A DNA stretch of 64,000 nt, from the NCBI GenBank assembly GCA_016717595.1, contig JADKFE010000008.1, positions 151,419-215,418 of the forward strand, written 5' to 3'. Source of the stretch: Deltaproteobacteria bacterium. GTDB taxonomy: Bacteria > Myxococcota_A > UBA796 > CAJQPC01. Below the pieces are notes generated by a model. The model was given only the letters and a program-made list of their open reading frames with translations, was not told where the DNA came from and did no database searches. Made by a program: the position numbers and the translations under genes. The stretch's first letter is position 1, and each line of letters begins with the position of its first letter. This document shows positions 8,376 through 16,516 of the stretch, in pieces.

Positions 8376-11300
8376 GTGCGATTCCTTCTCGGCGCAGGTG
8401 TGCTCGCGGCGTGGGCCTGGACCTTGGGCTCAGGGCTCGCCCTGCGCCTCGTGATGGACGGCGTCGGCGCCGCGCCCTGGGCGCAGGTGGCGAGCTTGGG
8501 GATGATCGGCGCGGGCCTCGCCTCGGCGCGCGGCGCAGGTTGGCGCGCCTCTCGCCGGGGCGATCGTCTGCCCTTGCCGATCGGCGCGACGGTCGCCCTG
8601 TGGCTCTCGCCGATCCTCGCGGGCCTAAGCCCCACCTTGGCGATCCTCGGCGCGGCGGCGGCGCTGTTCGCCCTGGGCGTCGGGCTCTCCCGCGCCTGCC
8701 CCCAAGGCCCCGGGGCGATCGGCGCGCTCACCGCCGCGCCGCTTGTGTGGGTCGGCCTCAACCATCCTCTGACCGCGGCCTTGATCACCCTCGGCCTGCT
8801 GGCGCTCTTGGACACCCGGCCCGAGCCTGAGCGCAGCGCGTTTGAGCGCTCGAAGGGGCCGGGCCTCACCCAGACCATGGGCGACGCGGTGATCGTGGCG
8901 GCGGGCGCGGCGATCCTCATCGGCGGCTGGTCGGCGAGCCGGGCCTACCTCGACCCCACGCCCTCGGGCCTGGCGGCGGCGGCGGGCGGCGCGCTCGTGG
9001 CGATGGCGCTGGGGACTCTGTGGCCCAAACGATCCTTAGGCGCCGTGGCGCCGTGGGTGGGCCTCGCCGCGCTGGTCACCTTGGTGGCGGTGATCGCGCT
9101 GCCCTCGCGGGGCCTCGGCCAGCTCGCCGTCTTCGCCGGAGGGGACGAAGATCCTCGTCTCACCCTGACGATCCTCCTGGCGCTGATCGGCGCGCCGGGC
9201 GGGTTCGCCATCGGGCGGGCGGTGAAGGGCGGGAGCGCGGGGATCTTGGTCTCTTTGGCCGGGCTCTGGGGCGCGCGCCTGGGGCTCAACGCCGGGCCCG
9301 ACACCTTTGATCACGCCTTGCTGCTCGCCGGGGGCCTGGGCCTCGTCGGGATCATCGGCGGCGGGAAGCTGAGCCCGCGGCTCCTCGGGGGCCTCGCCTT
9401 CGCCGGGGCCTTGGGCGCGCTCCTGTGGCCCTTGCCTTGGCCCGAGCAGCTCCTCCTCTCTTCCCCTGCGCAGCACCTCCGCGCCGCCGATGGGCTCGCC
9501 CGGGCCAAAGACGCCCAGCGTGGGCTCACCGCTGAGGCCGGGGGCTTCGGGCCCAACGGCGCGACGCTCGTGTGGTCGCGGCGCGGGGCCTTGGCCGTCT
9601 CGGTGATCGACGGCGCTGAGGTGCCCGCTGAGGGGCGTGAGGCCGACGTCGAGCGCCTCGTCGCCGCCTTGGGCGCGGGGCTCACCTTGTCTCTGGATCA
9701 CGCCGTCGTGCTCGGCGAGACGCGGGGGCTCACCGTCGCCGGGCTCAACCGCCAAGGCGTGGCGCAGATCACCGTCGCCGTGCCCGATCCCGACTCGTTG
9801 CGCGCCCGGGCCGCCTTAGATCCCGCCTTGGCCGAGGCGATGCTGAGCCCCAACGTGCAGCTCCACCACCAGCCCACGGAGCTTCTGCTGCGGGAGGCGC
9901 CCAAGGCCGAGCTCATCATCGAGCTCTCGCGCCTGCCCTGGCGTGACGCGGCCCAAGGCTTGCCCTCGGATCGGCAGCTTCGTCTACGACGGAGCCGCCT
10001 CAGCGACGATGGGGTGTACGCCCTCGTCGTGCCGATCACCTGGATGGACGAGGCGAGCTTGGGCGGCCTCGCCTTGGCCTTCGCCGAGACCTTCCCCCAG
10101 GCGATGGCGTTTATGCCCTCCACCGGGGCGGATCACCTCATCCTCGTCGGCTTCGCCTCGCGGCGCCTGACCCCTTGGCCGAGGCTCGTGCAGGCCGTGG
10201 CCTTGGGTGGGGATGAGCTCGCCGCGGTGCAGGTGCGCAGCGCCGTAGAGCTCGCGGATCGTGCGCTCACCGACTCCGCGGGGCTGCGGGCGCTCGGTCA
10301 GCGCGGCGCGCGGCCCTCCCCCTACGCCTTGCCCGCGGGGCTCAACCGCCGCCCACGGATGCTCCTGCCGCTGTTTGTGGGGCGGATCATCACGCCGGAG
10401 ACCTGGCTTGATCTCAGCGCCGAGCCCCAGCGCAAAGACGAGCTGGCCGCCCGGGCTGAAGGCACCCGCCGCCTGCTCGAGCTCTTGGACGACGCCAGCC
10501 GAGGCGACATGGAGGACGTCTTTGAGCAGTCCCGCGCGCTCCTCGACGCCCCCGGCGGGGCCCGGGCGCTGGACCCCCTCGTGGCGCCGATGCTCGCCCG
10601 AGCCCGAGAGGCCCTCGCTGAAGGCGTCGCCGAGGGCCCGCAGTCGCGCGCCTGGAGCCGCTGCTTGAGCGAGGTCGAGTCCGCGCGCCTGATCAACCCC
10701 CGCGCCGCCGAGGCCTTCACCCTCGCCGGTCGCTGCCGCCTCGCCACCGGCGACAACCGCCGCGCCGCTGAAGAGTTTGAGGGCGCCTTGGCCTTAGATC
10801 CCGCGGATCTCGACGCGCTCTTGGGCATCGCCCAGGTCCACGCCAGCCGCGGCGCCTTGAACGAGGCCGAGGCCCGGCTGCGCGAGGCCACCCGCACCAA
10901 CCCGAGGGCCTGGCGATCTTGGTACCACCTCGGCGCGTTGATGCTGGATCTGGGGCGCTTAGACGACGCCGACCGCGCGCTCTCCCAGGCCCGGGCCCTC
11001 GCTGGGGAGACCTCAGGCCTGCCCGCCGGGGCCATGGCCGACCTCGCGCTGCAGCGCGGCGACCCCAACGCGGCCCTGGTTCACGCCGAGCGGGCGGTGA
11101 GCCTGCAGCCCGTGGCCAAACACCTGCACCTGCGCGCGCTCTGCTACTTAGAGCTCGGTCAGGAGTCCCAGGCCGAGCGTGACCTGCGCGCGGCGATCTA
11201 CGAGGATCCCGACTGGTGGCCCGCCCATGGGGATCTGGGCCGGGTGTTCGCGGCGCGGGGCGAGTACGCCCAGGCCATCGACGCCTTTAAGCGCGCGTTG

Positions 11301-11399
11301 ACGCTGAAGCCCGACAACGCCCCCGCCGCCCAGAACCTCCGCCTCGCCGAGCGACGTCTGGCCGAGGAGCGACGGGCGACCACCCCTCCGCCCCGTTAA
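8376..11399 (+). CDS. Polytopic membrane protein with a synthase-like core and C-terminal TPRs
   Basis: 1007 residues. The first about 360 residues are a series of hydrophobic helices (10-12 likely membrane segments). The middle (about 370-720) is soluble and reminiscent of membrane-fused spermidine-synthase-like proteins: it ends in an LVVPITWMDEASLGGLALAF / LILVGF pattern, but the glycine-rich SAM-binding motif is not obvious, so it may be catalytically degenerate. From about residue 780 there are roughly six TPR units with typical A..FE.AL.L.P spacing. The GTG at 8376 is chosen because it starts the first hydrophobic helix; an in-frame TTG 60 nt upstream would add a charged leader. Function unknown; Ala/Leu-rich composition matches the genome. 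Confidence 0.75.
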   Translation: MRFLLGAGVLAAWAWTLGSGLALRLVMDGVGAAPWAQVASLGMIGAGLASARGAGWRASRRGDRLPLPIGATVALWLSPILAGLSPTLAILGAAAALFALGVGLSRACPQGPGAIGALTAAPLVWVGLNHPLTAALITLGLLALLDTRPEPERSAFERSKGPGLTQTMGDAVIVAAGAAILIGGWSASRAYLDPTPSGLAAAAGGALVAMALGTLWPKRSLGAVAPWVGLAALVTLVAVIALPSRGLGQLAVFAGGDEDPRLTLTILLALIGAPGGFAIGRAVKGGSAGILVSLAGLWGARLGLNAGPDTFDHALLLAGGLGLVGIIGGGKLSPRLLGGLAFAGALGALLWPLPWPEQLLLSSPAQHLRAADGLARAKDAQRGLTAEAGGFGPNGATLVWSRRGALAVSVIDGAEVPAEGREADVERLVAALGAGLTLSLDHAVVLGETRGLTVAGLNRQGVAQITVAVPDPDSLRARAALDPALAEAMLSPNVQLHHQPTELLLREAPKAELIIELSRLPWRDAAQGLPSDRQLRLRRSRLSDDGVYALVVPITWMDEASLGGLALAFAETFPQAMAFMPSTGADHLILVGFASRRLTPWPRLVQAVALGGDELAAVQVRSAVELADRALTDSAGLRALGQRGARPSPYALPAGLNRRPRMLLPLFVGRIITPETWLDLSAEPQRKDELAARAEGTRRLLELLDDASRGDMEDVFEQSRALLDAPGGARALDPLVAPMLARAREALAEGVAEGPQSRAWSRCLSEVESARLINPRAAEAFTLAGRCRLATGDNRRAAEEFEGALALDPADLDALLGIAQVHASRGALNEAEARLREATRTNPRAWRSWYHLGALMLDLGRLDDADRALSQARALAGETSGLPAGAMADLALQRGDPNAALVHAERAVSLQPVAKHLHLRALCYLELGQESQAERDLRAAIYEDPDWWPAHGDLGRVFAARGEYAQAIDAFKRALTLKPDNAPAAQNLRLAERRLAEERRATTPPPR

Positions 11400-11429
11400 G
11401 CTACAGGTCGCTTGATTCGTTCGGAGTGC

Positions 11430-12599
11430 ATGATGACGACGCCCGCGGCCACGACGGATCCACTGCTGGACGTCCCTTTTTTGCGCCAGATCCCCCTCAC
11501 GGAGCTCAAGCGGTACAGCGAGCTGTGGGTGCGGGTGGCGCTGCGTCCCGGCGAGAACCTCTGGACCGAGGGCGGTCTGGCCGCGGAGCTCGGCGTCGTG
11601 CTCAGCGGAGAGCTCGCGGTGGTGAGCGGCGGCGTCGAGGTGGGCCGCGTGCGGGTCGGGGAGCTCGCGGGTGAGGCCAGCGCCTTCTTTCGGGGCGAGA
11701 CACGCACGGCGAGCCTGCGCGCCGAGAGCCCCGCCGAGGTGCTCACCCTCTCCGTGCGAGACCTCATCCGCCTTCGCCGCGAGGGCAGCGCCATCTACGA
11801 CGCGCTCTTACGCCAGGCCCTCGTCACCCTCGTGCGCCGCGTGCGCGCCACGGACCTGCGCATCGCGCAGCTCGCCCAAGGGGGCCGCGCCGCGCCGGCA
11901 AAGTCAGAGGCCGGCCTCTTGACCCGGGTGTGGCGCGCGCTCCGCCCCGACAGCCCCTCTGGTCCCCCGCCCTCTCTGGAGCCCCTGCTCCGCAAGATGC
12001 CCGTGCTGCGCCCGGCCGACCCTGAAGAGATCACCGAGCTCGCCCGGCTGTTCACCGTCGAGCCCATGAAAGAGGGCCAGACGATCTTTATGGAGGGCTC
12101 GCCGGGGGAGGCGGCCTACATCATCGCTGAGGGCAAGGTGGAGGTGCTGCGCCACGTCCGCGGCGAGCGCGCCGAGCTCCTCGCCACCTTAGAGCGCGGC
12201 GACCTCTTCGGCGCGAACACCCTGGTGGAGACCGGCGCGCGCACGGCCTCGTGCATCGCCGTCGAGGCCGGGTGGCTCTACCGCATCGACGCCAAAGACT
12301 TCAACACCCCGTCGGCCCGGGCGGGCATGCTGTGGCGTGAGGCCGTGCTCGCGGCCTTCGCCTCGCAGCTCCGCTCGGCGAACCACGCGCTGAACCGGGC
12401 CATCGAGCTCAAGGCCAGCCTTCACGGCGAGCACAGCGACGCCACGGCCAGCGGCGACAACGAGGCGAGCTTCCGCGAGCTGCTCCGCGCCTCAGGCTTC
12501 TTACAAGGCGCCCGCACCTCCGACGCGCACCTGGGCGACCCTGAGAGCAAGAGCGGCGCCCTGCCCTACTCCTCGCCAACCTCAAAGAAGCGCGAGTGA
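11430..12599 (+). CDS. Protein with two cyclic-nucleotide-binding (cNMP) domains
   Basis: 389 residues. A first, more divergent cNMP beta-barrel covers about residues 15-125, with GELAGEASAFFRGETRTASL in the position of the phosphate-binding cassette. A second, better one covers about 190-310 (IFMEGSPGEAAYIIAEGKVEV ... GDLFGANTLVETGARTAS). The canonical Arg of the cassette is present in GARTAS. No HTH or enzyme domain is visible, so it is a ligand sensor or adaptor rather than a CRP-type regulator; the C-terminal 70 residues are low complexity. The ATG has CGGAG upstream; a second ATG follows immediately. It couples to the NUDIX gene by GTGA. Confidence 0.85.
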   Translation: MMTTPAATTDPLLDVPFLRQIPLTELKRYSELWVRVALRPGENLWTEGGLAAELGVVLSGELAVVSGGVEVGRVRVGELAGEASAFFRGETRTASLRAESPAEVLTLSVRDLIRLRREGSAIYDALLRQALVTLVRRVRATDLRIAQLAQGGRAAPAKSEAGLLTRVWRALRPDSPSGPPPSLEPLLRKMPVLRPADPEEITELARLFTVEPMKEGQTIFMEGSPGEAAYIIAEGKVEVLRHVRGERAELLATLERGDLFGANTLVETGARTASCIAVEAGWLYRIDAKDFNTPSARAGMLWREAVLAAFASQLRSANHALNRAIELKASLHGEHSDATASGDNEASFRELLRASGFLQGARTSDAHLGDPESKSGALPYSSPTSKKRE

Positions 12600-13165
12600 G
12601 CGCGCCCCCAACCCGCCGGGTGATCTTCGAGCACGCCATCCTGCGCGCCGTGGGCAGCCCCGTGCAGACCTCTGAGGGTGCGCGAGAGTACATCCGCCTG
12701 GAGATCTCCGACTGGGTGAACATCGTCGGGATCACGGCCGACGCGCGGGTGATCCTCGTGCGCCAGCACCGCCACGGCATCGACGCGGAGACTCTGGAGA
12801 TCCCCGGCGGCTGCGTAGACCCCGGCGAGGCCCCCGCGGACGCCGCCGCGCGTGAGCTCCTGGAGGAGACCGGCTACGGCGACGGCGCGTGGCGCCCCCT
12901 CGGCTGGGTGTGGTCCAACCCCGCGATCCAGAACAACCGCACCCACCTGTTCCTGGCGTCGGGCCTTCGCCTGCTGGGGCCGCCCCAGCTTGGCCCAGGC
13001 GAGGCGGACCTGCGGGTAGAGCTGCGCCCGGTGGGGGAGGTGCCTGAGCTTTTGCGCAGCGGCGAGGTGAACCACAGCCTGGCGGTGGTGGCGCTGCAGC
13101 GGTGGCTGTTGGGGGCTGAGAGGCGTCCTGAGCGGCCTGGGCGTGTGCGCGAAGATGTTCCGTGA
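12596..13165 (+). CDS. NUDIX hydrolase, ADP-ribose pyrophosphatase-like
   Basis: 189 residues; hydrolyses a nucleoside diphosphate linked to another moiety, probably ADP-ribose or a sugar nucleotide. A complete Nudix box (GX5EX7REXXEEXGX) runs from GGCVDPGEAP to ARELLEETGY (about residues 69-91). The upstream LVRQHRHGIDAETLEIPGG matches the ADP-ribose pyrophosphatase subgroup, where the Gln/Arg motif precedes E(I/L)PGG. The GTG start overlaps the stop of the cNMP gene (GTGA). The last 20 residues are Arg/Pro-rich and run into the repeat region. Substrate is inferred only from subgroup resemblance. Confidence 0.9.
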   Translation: MSAPPTRRVIFEHAILRAVGSPVQTSEGAREYIRLEISDWVNIVGITADARVILVRQHRHGIDAETLEIPGGCVDPGEAPADAAARELLEETGYGDGAWRPLGWVWSNPAIQNNRTHLFLASGLRLLGPPQLGPGEADLRVELRPVGEVPELLRSGEVNHSLAVVALQRWLLGAERRPERPGRVREDVP

Positions 13166-13182
13166 CCTCCGGTCTCGCCGGT

Positions 13183-13476
13183 GACGACACGCACAGGCCG
13201 CACATGACGCCGTGAAGAGCTTGCGCATGAACGCTCCATGTCTCCATGACATCCGTTGTCAATTGCGACGACACGCACAAACACCCCATGACGTCATGCC
13301 TTGCCTGTGACGAGACGCACAATGTCTTCATGACGTCCAACGTGTACCAACACGGACCGCACACCTCCTGCATGAGATCCTCGCGCCCATAAGACGGTGC
13401 GCACAAGGCGTCTTAGGCGTCCGTTTGACCTTACGACGATACGCACAGGCTCTCCATGAGGCCGAATGCTTCTTGT
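13183..13476. repeat. 42-bp tandem repeat, about seven diverged copies
   Basis: The core GACGACACGCACA followed about eight bases later by CATGA recurs at 13183, 13225 (weak), 13267, 13309, 13351, 13393 and 13435, exactly 42 bp apart. Copies differ a lot outside the core, so this is an old array, not a fresh duplication. Since 42 is a multiple of three, one minus-strand frame is open through the array and shows a 14-residue period (DVM..LCVSSQ..H), but it runs antisense into the NUDIX gene and has no good start. Confidence 0.85.
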
Positions 13477-13794
13477 GCGTGGCGTCGATGACCGTCTCTA
13501 TGCGTTAGGGTGCCCATTGACCGCGCACCCACCTCCGACGTGCCCTCCAGCACACCCGAGGCCCTACGCCCTACCCCTTGCGGGATGCCAACGCCTCATC
13601 CCCCAGCGGTACACACGCTCAACGTGCCCTCCGGCGCGCCCGAGGCCCTACGCCACACACCCCCATGATCTGCTGGGCGGATCCTGCAACGGCGCTCACC
13701 CTCGCCGTGCTCGGCGCGCACAAAGATCAACCAAGGCGCGTGCTCTTCGGTTAAACTGCTCCCCACGACACGCTCAACCGATGAGAGGAACCGC
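13477..13794. other. Non-coding stretch with a 33-bp direct repeat
   Basis: No convincing gene. A 33-bp word (ACGTGCCCTCC ... CCTACGCC) occurs at 13538-13570 and again at 13622-13654 with three mismatches, 84 bp apart, which is twice the 42-bp period of the adjacent array. A TAAACT at 13752 could be the -10 element for the helical-protein gene, leaving a leader of about 30 nt that contains GAGAGG. Confidence 0.55.
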
Positions 13795-14457
13795 ATGGCC
13801 CAACGCTCCGCGCGCTCCCAAGAGCAGCGCCGCTCCCTCGCCCAAGCGGCGGCGCGCCTGAAGGTGCTCTTCGCCACCCGCCCCGAGGTGATCAACCTCT
13901 TCAACACGCTCATGCTCGTGCCGCTCACCGAGTGGGAGGTCAAGTCCACCGCCGCTGAAGCCGCCCGCGCCGTGGTGCAGCAGTCCACGGCGGAGTCCTC
14001 CGCCCGAATGAAGGCGATGGCGGCGGCCCTTCGCGCGCTGGTGCTGCGCCTCAAGGCGGATCACGCCCCCGACGGCGAGCCCGAGCTGCGCCGCCTGATG
14101 GGCGATCGCACCGCGTCTGACGTGCTGGCGCTCTCCAGCTCCGCCCGGGTGGAGGTGCTCTTGGACCTCGACAAGCGCCTCGACGCCACGCCCCCGGTGT
14201 GGGAGCCCGAGGCTGTGCCCCTGCGCATGACCACCCGCGACGCCGAGAAGGGCCTGGGTGATCTAGCGAGCGCCCGCCGCGCGCGGAAGGTGGCCTCGGC
14301 CGCTGAAGACGCCGCCGACCGCGCGCTCAGCGCCGCCTGGGTGGTCCTCGCCGCCGCCTTGGGCAAGGTGCTCACCCCACAAGAGCTCGCGGAGGCCGTG
14401 CCCGAGTTCTCTAGCCCCAAGAAGAGCGCCACCACGGACGAGGGCGCTGGGGCTTAG
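13795..14457 (+). CDS. Uncharacterised alpha-helical protein, first gene of an ATPase/HNH operon
   Basis: 220 residues, not recognised. It is almost entirely predicted helix and rich in Ala, Arg, Leu and Glu, with no Cys, no signal peptide and no membrane segment. It starts MAQRSARSQEQRRSLAQ, and its middle holds two hydrophobic helices (VINLFNTLMLVPLTEWEV and MAAALRALVLRLKA). GAGAGG precedes the ATG by eight bases. It ends 20 bp before the AAA ATPase gene and is probably co-transcribed with it, so it may be a regulator, adaptor or extra subunit of that system. This role is inference from position only. Confidence 0.7.
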   Translation: MAQRSARSQEQRRSLAQAAARLKVLFATRPEVINLFNTLMLVPLTEWEVKSTAAEAARAVVQQSTAESSARMKAMAAALRALVLRLKADHAPDGEPELRRLMGDRTASDVLALSSSARVEVLLDLDKRLDATPPVWEPEAVPLRMTTRDAEKGLGDLASARRARKVASAAEDAADRALSAAWVVLAAALGKVLTPQELAEAVPEFSSPKKSATTDEGAGA

Positions 14458-14477
14458 GCTTTGGCGTGAGGTGAGAT

Positions 14478-15779
14478 GTGCTGCGCTCCTTGAGCCTCAA
14501 GAACGTCGGCCCCTCGGCGGCGCTCAGCCTCGATCCCTTGGCCTCCCGCTTGAACCTCATCACCGGGGACAACGGCCTGGGAAAAAGCTTCTTGCTGGAG
14601 GTGGCGTGGTGGGCGCTCACGCGGACGTGGAACGGGCGTCCTGCGGAGCCGAGCGCGAAGGGCGCACAGATCACAGCGGAGTTTGACAAGGGCAACCTGT
14701 CGCAGAAGGGCGCGCTCAAGTCGGACTGGGATCCCGCGCGGGAGCTTTGGAAGCTCCCCCCAGGCCCACCTCCCAACCCAGGGATGGTCCTCTACGCCCG
14801 CGTCGATGGATCGTTCTCGGCGTTTGACCCCTTCCGCAACTACAAGCTCAACACACGACCGAGCGGCGCGCAGCATGAGGCGCCACCGGCGTACCAGTTC
14901 TCCTCGGATCAGGTGATGAACGGCCTGTCGCGTAAGGTGCAGGTCATGGGGGAGTGGCAGGAGGAGATCCTGTGTGGCGGCCTGATTCGAGACTGGTTCA
15001 ACTGGCAGATCCGGAAAAACGAGCAGTTCGCGCTCTTAGAGGCCTTGTTGGCGCGATTGAGCCCCATGAGCGCGCCGCTCAAGCCGGGCCAGCCGCGGTT
15101 CGTGGCCCTCAACTCGGCGTATGAGATCCCGACGATCCAGATGCCCTATGGCCAAGAGGTGCCTCTCGTCTACGCGCCCGCTGGGGTTCAGCGCATCGCG
15201 AAGCTCGCCTACCTGCTGGCCTGGACGCTGAGCCAGCACGAGCGCGCCGCCGCCGAGCAGCCGCGCGCCACCCGACCGCAGCTCACCGTGCTCATCGACG
15301 AGCCCGAGACCCACCTGCACCCTCAATGGCAGCGCACCTTCTTGCCGTCGCTCATCACAGCGCTCAATGAGCACGCCCCAGGCAATCCCCAGATCCAGCT
15401 CCTCGTCGCGACACACTCCCCGCTCGTGCTTGCGTCGGTTGAGCCGCTGTTTGACCCCAGACAAGACGCGCTGTGGAAGCTCGATCTGGTGCCGGGTGAG
15501 GAAGGCCAGCCGGGGACGGTGCAGGTGGAGCGGGATCATCACTACATGCGCGGCGACGTGGGCATGTGGCTCTCCTCCGACGTCTTCAACGAGACGTCGC
15601 TCTACTCTGAAGAGGCGGAGCGCACAATGCGAGAGGCCGCCGGGATGATGGACGACGATGAGGCCACCGAGCCCCAAGCGCAGGCGGTTCGGCTCAAGCT
15701 CCGCCGCGTGCTCGCCGACACCGATCCGTTCTGGTTAGGGCTGCGCGCCTGGATGCGCACAAAGGGCTGGCGCGTGTGA
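14478..15779 (+). CDS. AAA/ABC-type ATPase of a Septu-like (PtuA-like) module
   Basis: 433 residues. Walker A is ITGDNGLGKS (about residues 29-38); Walker B is LTVLIDEPETHLHPQW (about 269-284); ATHSPLVLASV (about 311) is the switch histidine. In place of a canonical LSGGQ signature is AGVQRIAKLAYLLAW, as in the small AAA_21-type ATPases that sit next to HNH genes. There is no TOPRIM domain, so it is not an OLD nuclease. The GTG start follows GAGGTGAG, and the stop overlaps the next gene (GTGTGA). In PtuA/PtuB systems the ATPase scaffolds the HNH nuclease; that role is inferred from gene pairing. Confidence 0.85.
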   Translation: MLRSLSLKNVGPSAALSLDPLASRLNLITGDNGLGKSFLLEVAWWALTRTWNGRPAEPSAKGAQITAEFDKGNLSQKGALKSDWDPARELWKLPPGPPPNPGMVLYARVDGSFSAFDPFRNYKLNTRPSGAQHEAPPAYQFSSDQVMNGLSRKVQVMGEWQEEILCGGLIRDWFNWQIRKNEQFALLEALLARLSPMSAPLKPGQPRFVALNSAYEIPTIQMPYGQEVPLVYAPAGVQRIAKLAYLLAWTLSQHERAAAEQPRATRPQLTVLIDEPETHLHPQWQRTFLPSLITALNEHAPGNPQIQLLVATHSPLVLASVEPLFDPRQDALWKLDLVPGEEGQPGTVQVERDHHYMRGDVGMWLSSDVFNETSLYSEEAERTMREAAGMMDDDEATEPQAQAVRLKLRRVLADTDPFWLGLRAWMRTKGWRV

Positions 15780-16471
15780 TCCCCGTCGTCCGTCAGCCCG
15801 AGCCGAAGCCTCCGGCCTACGATTTCCACCACGATGTTTATGAGCGAGGCGAAGACACCATTCGGCAGCTCGCCGGGCTGCCCCCCTTGCGTGTGTGGCC
15901 GGGGCCAAACATCAAACCTCGGGTAAGCCAGATCGCAAATGTCACGGGCGCCATGCTCGGGGACTACCCCCACTGGACCCGCGCGCTCCCAGCGCTTCAA
16001 GAGGCGTACGGTAGCCTCTGCGCCTACCTGGCGCGGCGCATTGAGCTTGTGGAGACGCCCACGGCGGATCACTACATCGCGCGACGCCAGGCGAAGCCGC
16101 TGATCTTGGCCTACACCTGGTCCAACCTCCGGCTCGCGCACCACTACATCAACGGCGTGAAGACTGACCTCGCCGACGTGCTCGATCCGTTTGAGGTGAA
16201 AGAGGGCTGGTTTGCGCTCATCCTCGCGACCGGGGAGACCGTGCCGGGTCCAATGGCGCCCAAAAACCGCCTCGCCGACATCCAGCGCACGATCACCCTG
16301 CTCCAGCTCAACCGAGGCCCTATCTTGAAGACGCGGCGGCGCGCGATTGACCGATACCGACGTCCCCCCGTAGGCCAGCGCCCGATCCCGCTCTGGTCTC
16401 TGGAGGAAGACGAGCCCTTCATCGCCCACGAGCTCCGCCGCCAAGGCCAGCTCAACCCTGGCGACGCCTGA
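15776..16471 (+). CDS. HNH-like nuclease partner (PtuB-like)
   Basis: 231 residues. The central region SLCAYLARRIE ... ADHYIARR ... AYTWSNLRLAHHYIN ... DVLDPFEVKEGWF matches the layout of HNH-type proteins that follow AAA ATPases: an Asp/Glu-His pair (DHY, about residue 98), an Asn in SNLRLA and a His in HHYIN would form the beta-beta-alpha-metal site. The zinc-knuckle cysteines seen in many HNH enzymes are absent. Translationally coupled to the ATPase by GTGA. It probably cuts nucleic acid when released or activated by the ATPase; the target is unknown. The HNH call depends on motif spacing and should be treated as moderately secure. Confidence 0.7.
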   Translation: MIPVVRQPEPKPPAYDFHHDVYERGEDTIRQLAGLPPLRVWPGPNIKPRVSQIANVTGAMLGDYPHWTRALPALQEAYGSLCAYLARRIELVETPTADHYIARRQAKPLILAYTWSNLRLAHHYINGVKTDLADVLDPFEVKEGWFALILATGETVPGPMAPKNRLADIQRTITLLQLNRGPILKTRRRAIDRYRRPPVGQRPIPLWSLEEDEPFIAHELRRQGQLNPGDA

Positions 16472-16504
16472 TCCCGCCCCCTGGCGCCCGCCGAGCCCTT
16501 GCCT

Positions 16505-16510
16505 TAGAAT
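16505..16510 (+). promoter_or_regulatory. Candidate -10 element, leaderless start
   Basis: TAGAAT lies six bases before the ATG of the STAND-like ATPase gene, with no Shine-Dalgarno sequence. The -35 candidate (TGGCGC, 16482) is weak. The spacing repeats that seen at 8364 and 52882, and suggests that the ATPase/kinase pair has its own promoter separate from the HNH operon. Confidence 0.4.
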
Positions 16511-16516
16511 CGCGGC

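Noticed and set aside
12732..13406. Minus-strand frame with CVSSQ-type 14-residue repeats as a gene
   Set aside because: It runs antisense through most of the NUDIX gene, has no ribosome-binding site, and its openness follows from a 42-bp (multiple of three) repeat. Kept only as a repeat.
13183..13476. CRISPR array
   Set aside because: There is no alternation of constant repeat and unique spacer; the 42-bp units drift as a whole and no cas gene is near.
14478..15779. OLD-family nuclease (Gabija-like)
   Set aside because: The C-terminus has no TOPRIM motif and the adjacent gene is HNH-like rather than a UvrD-type helicase.
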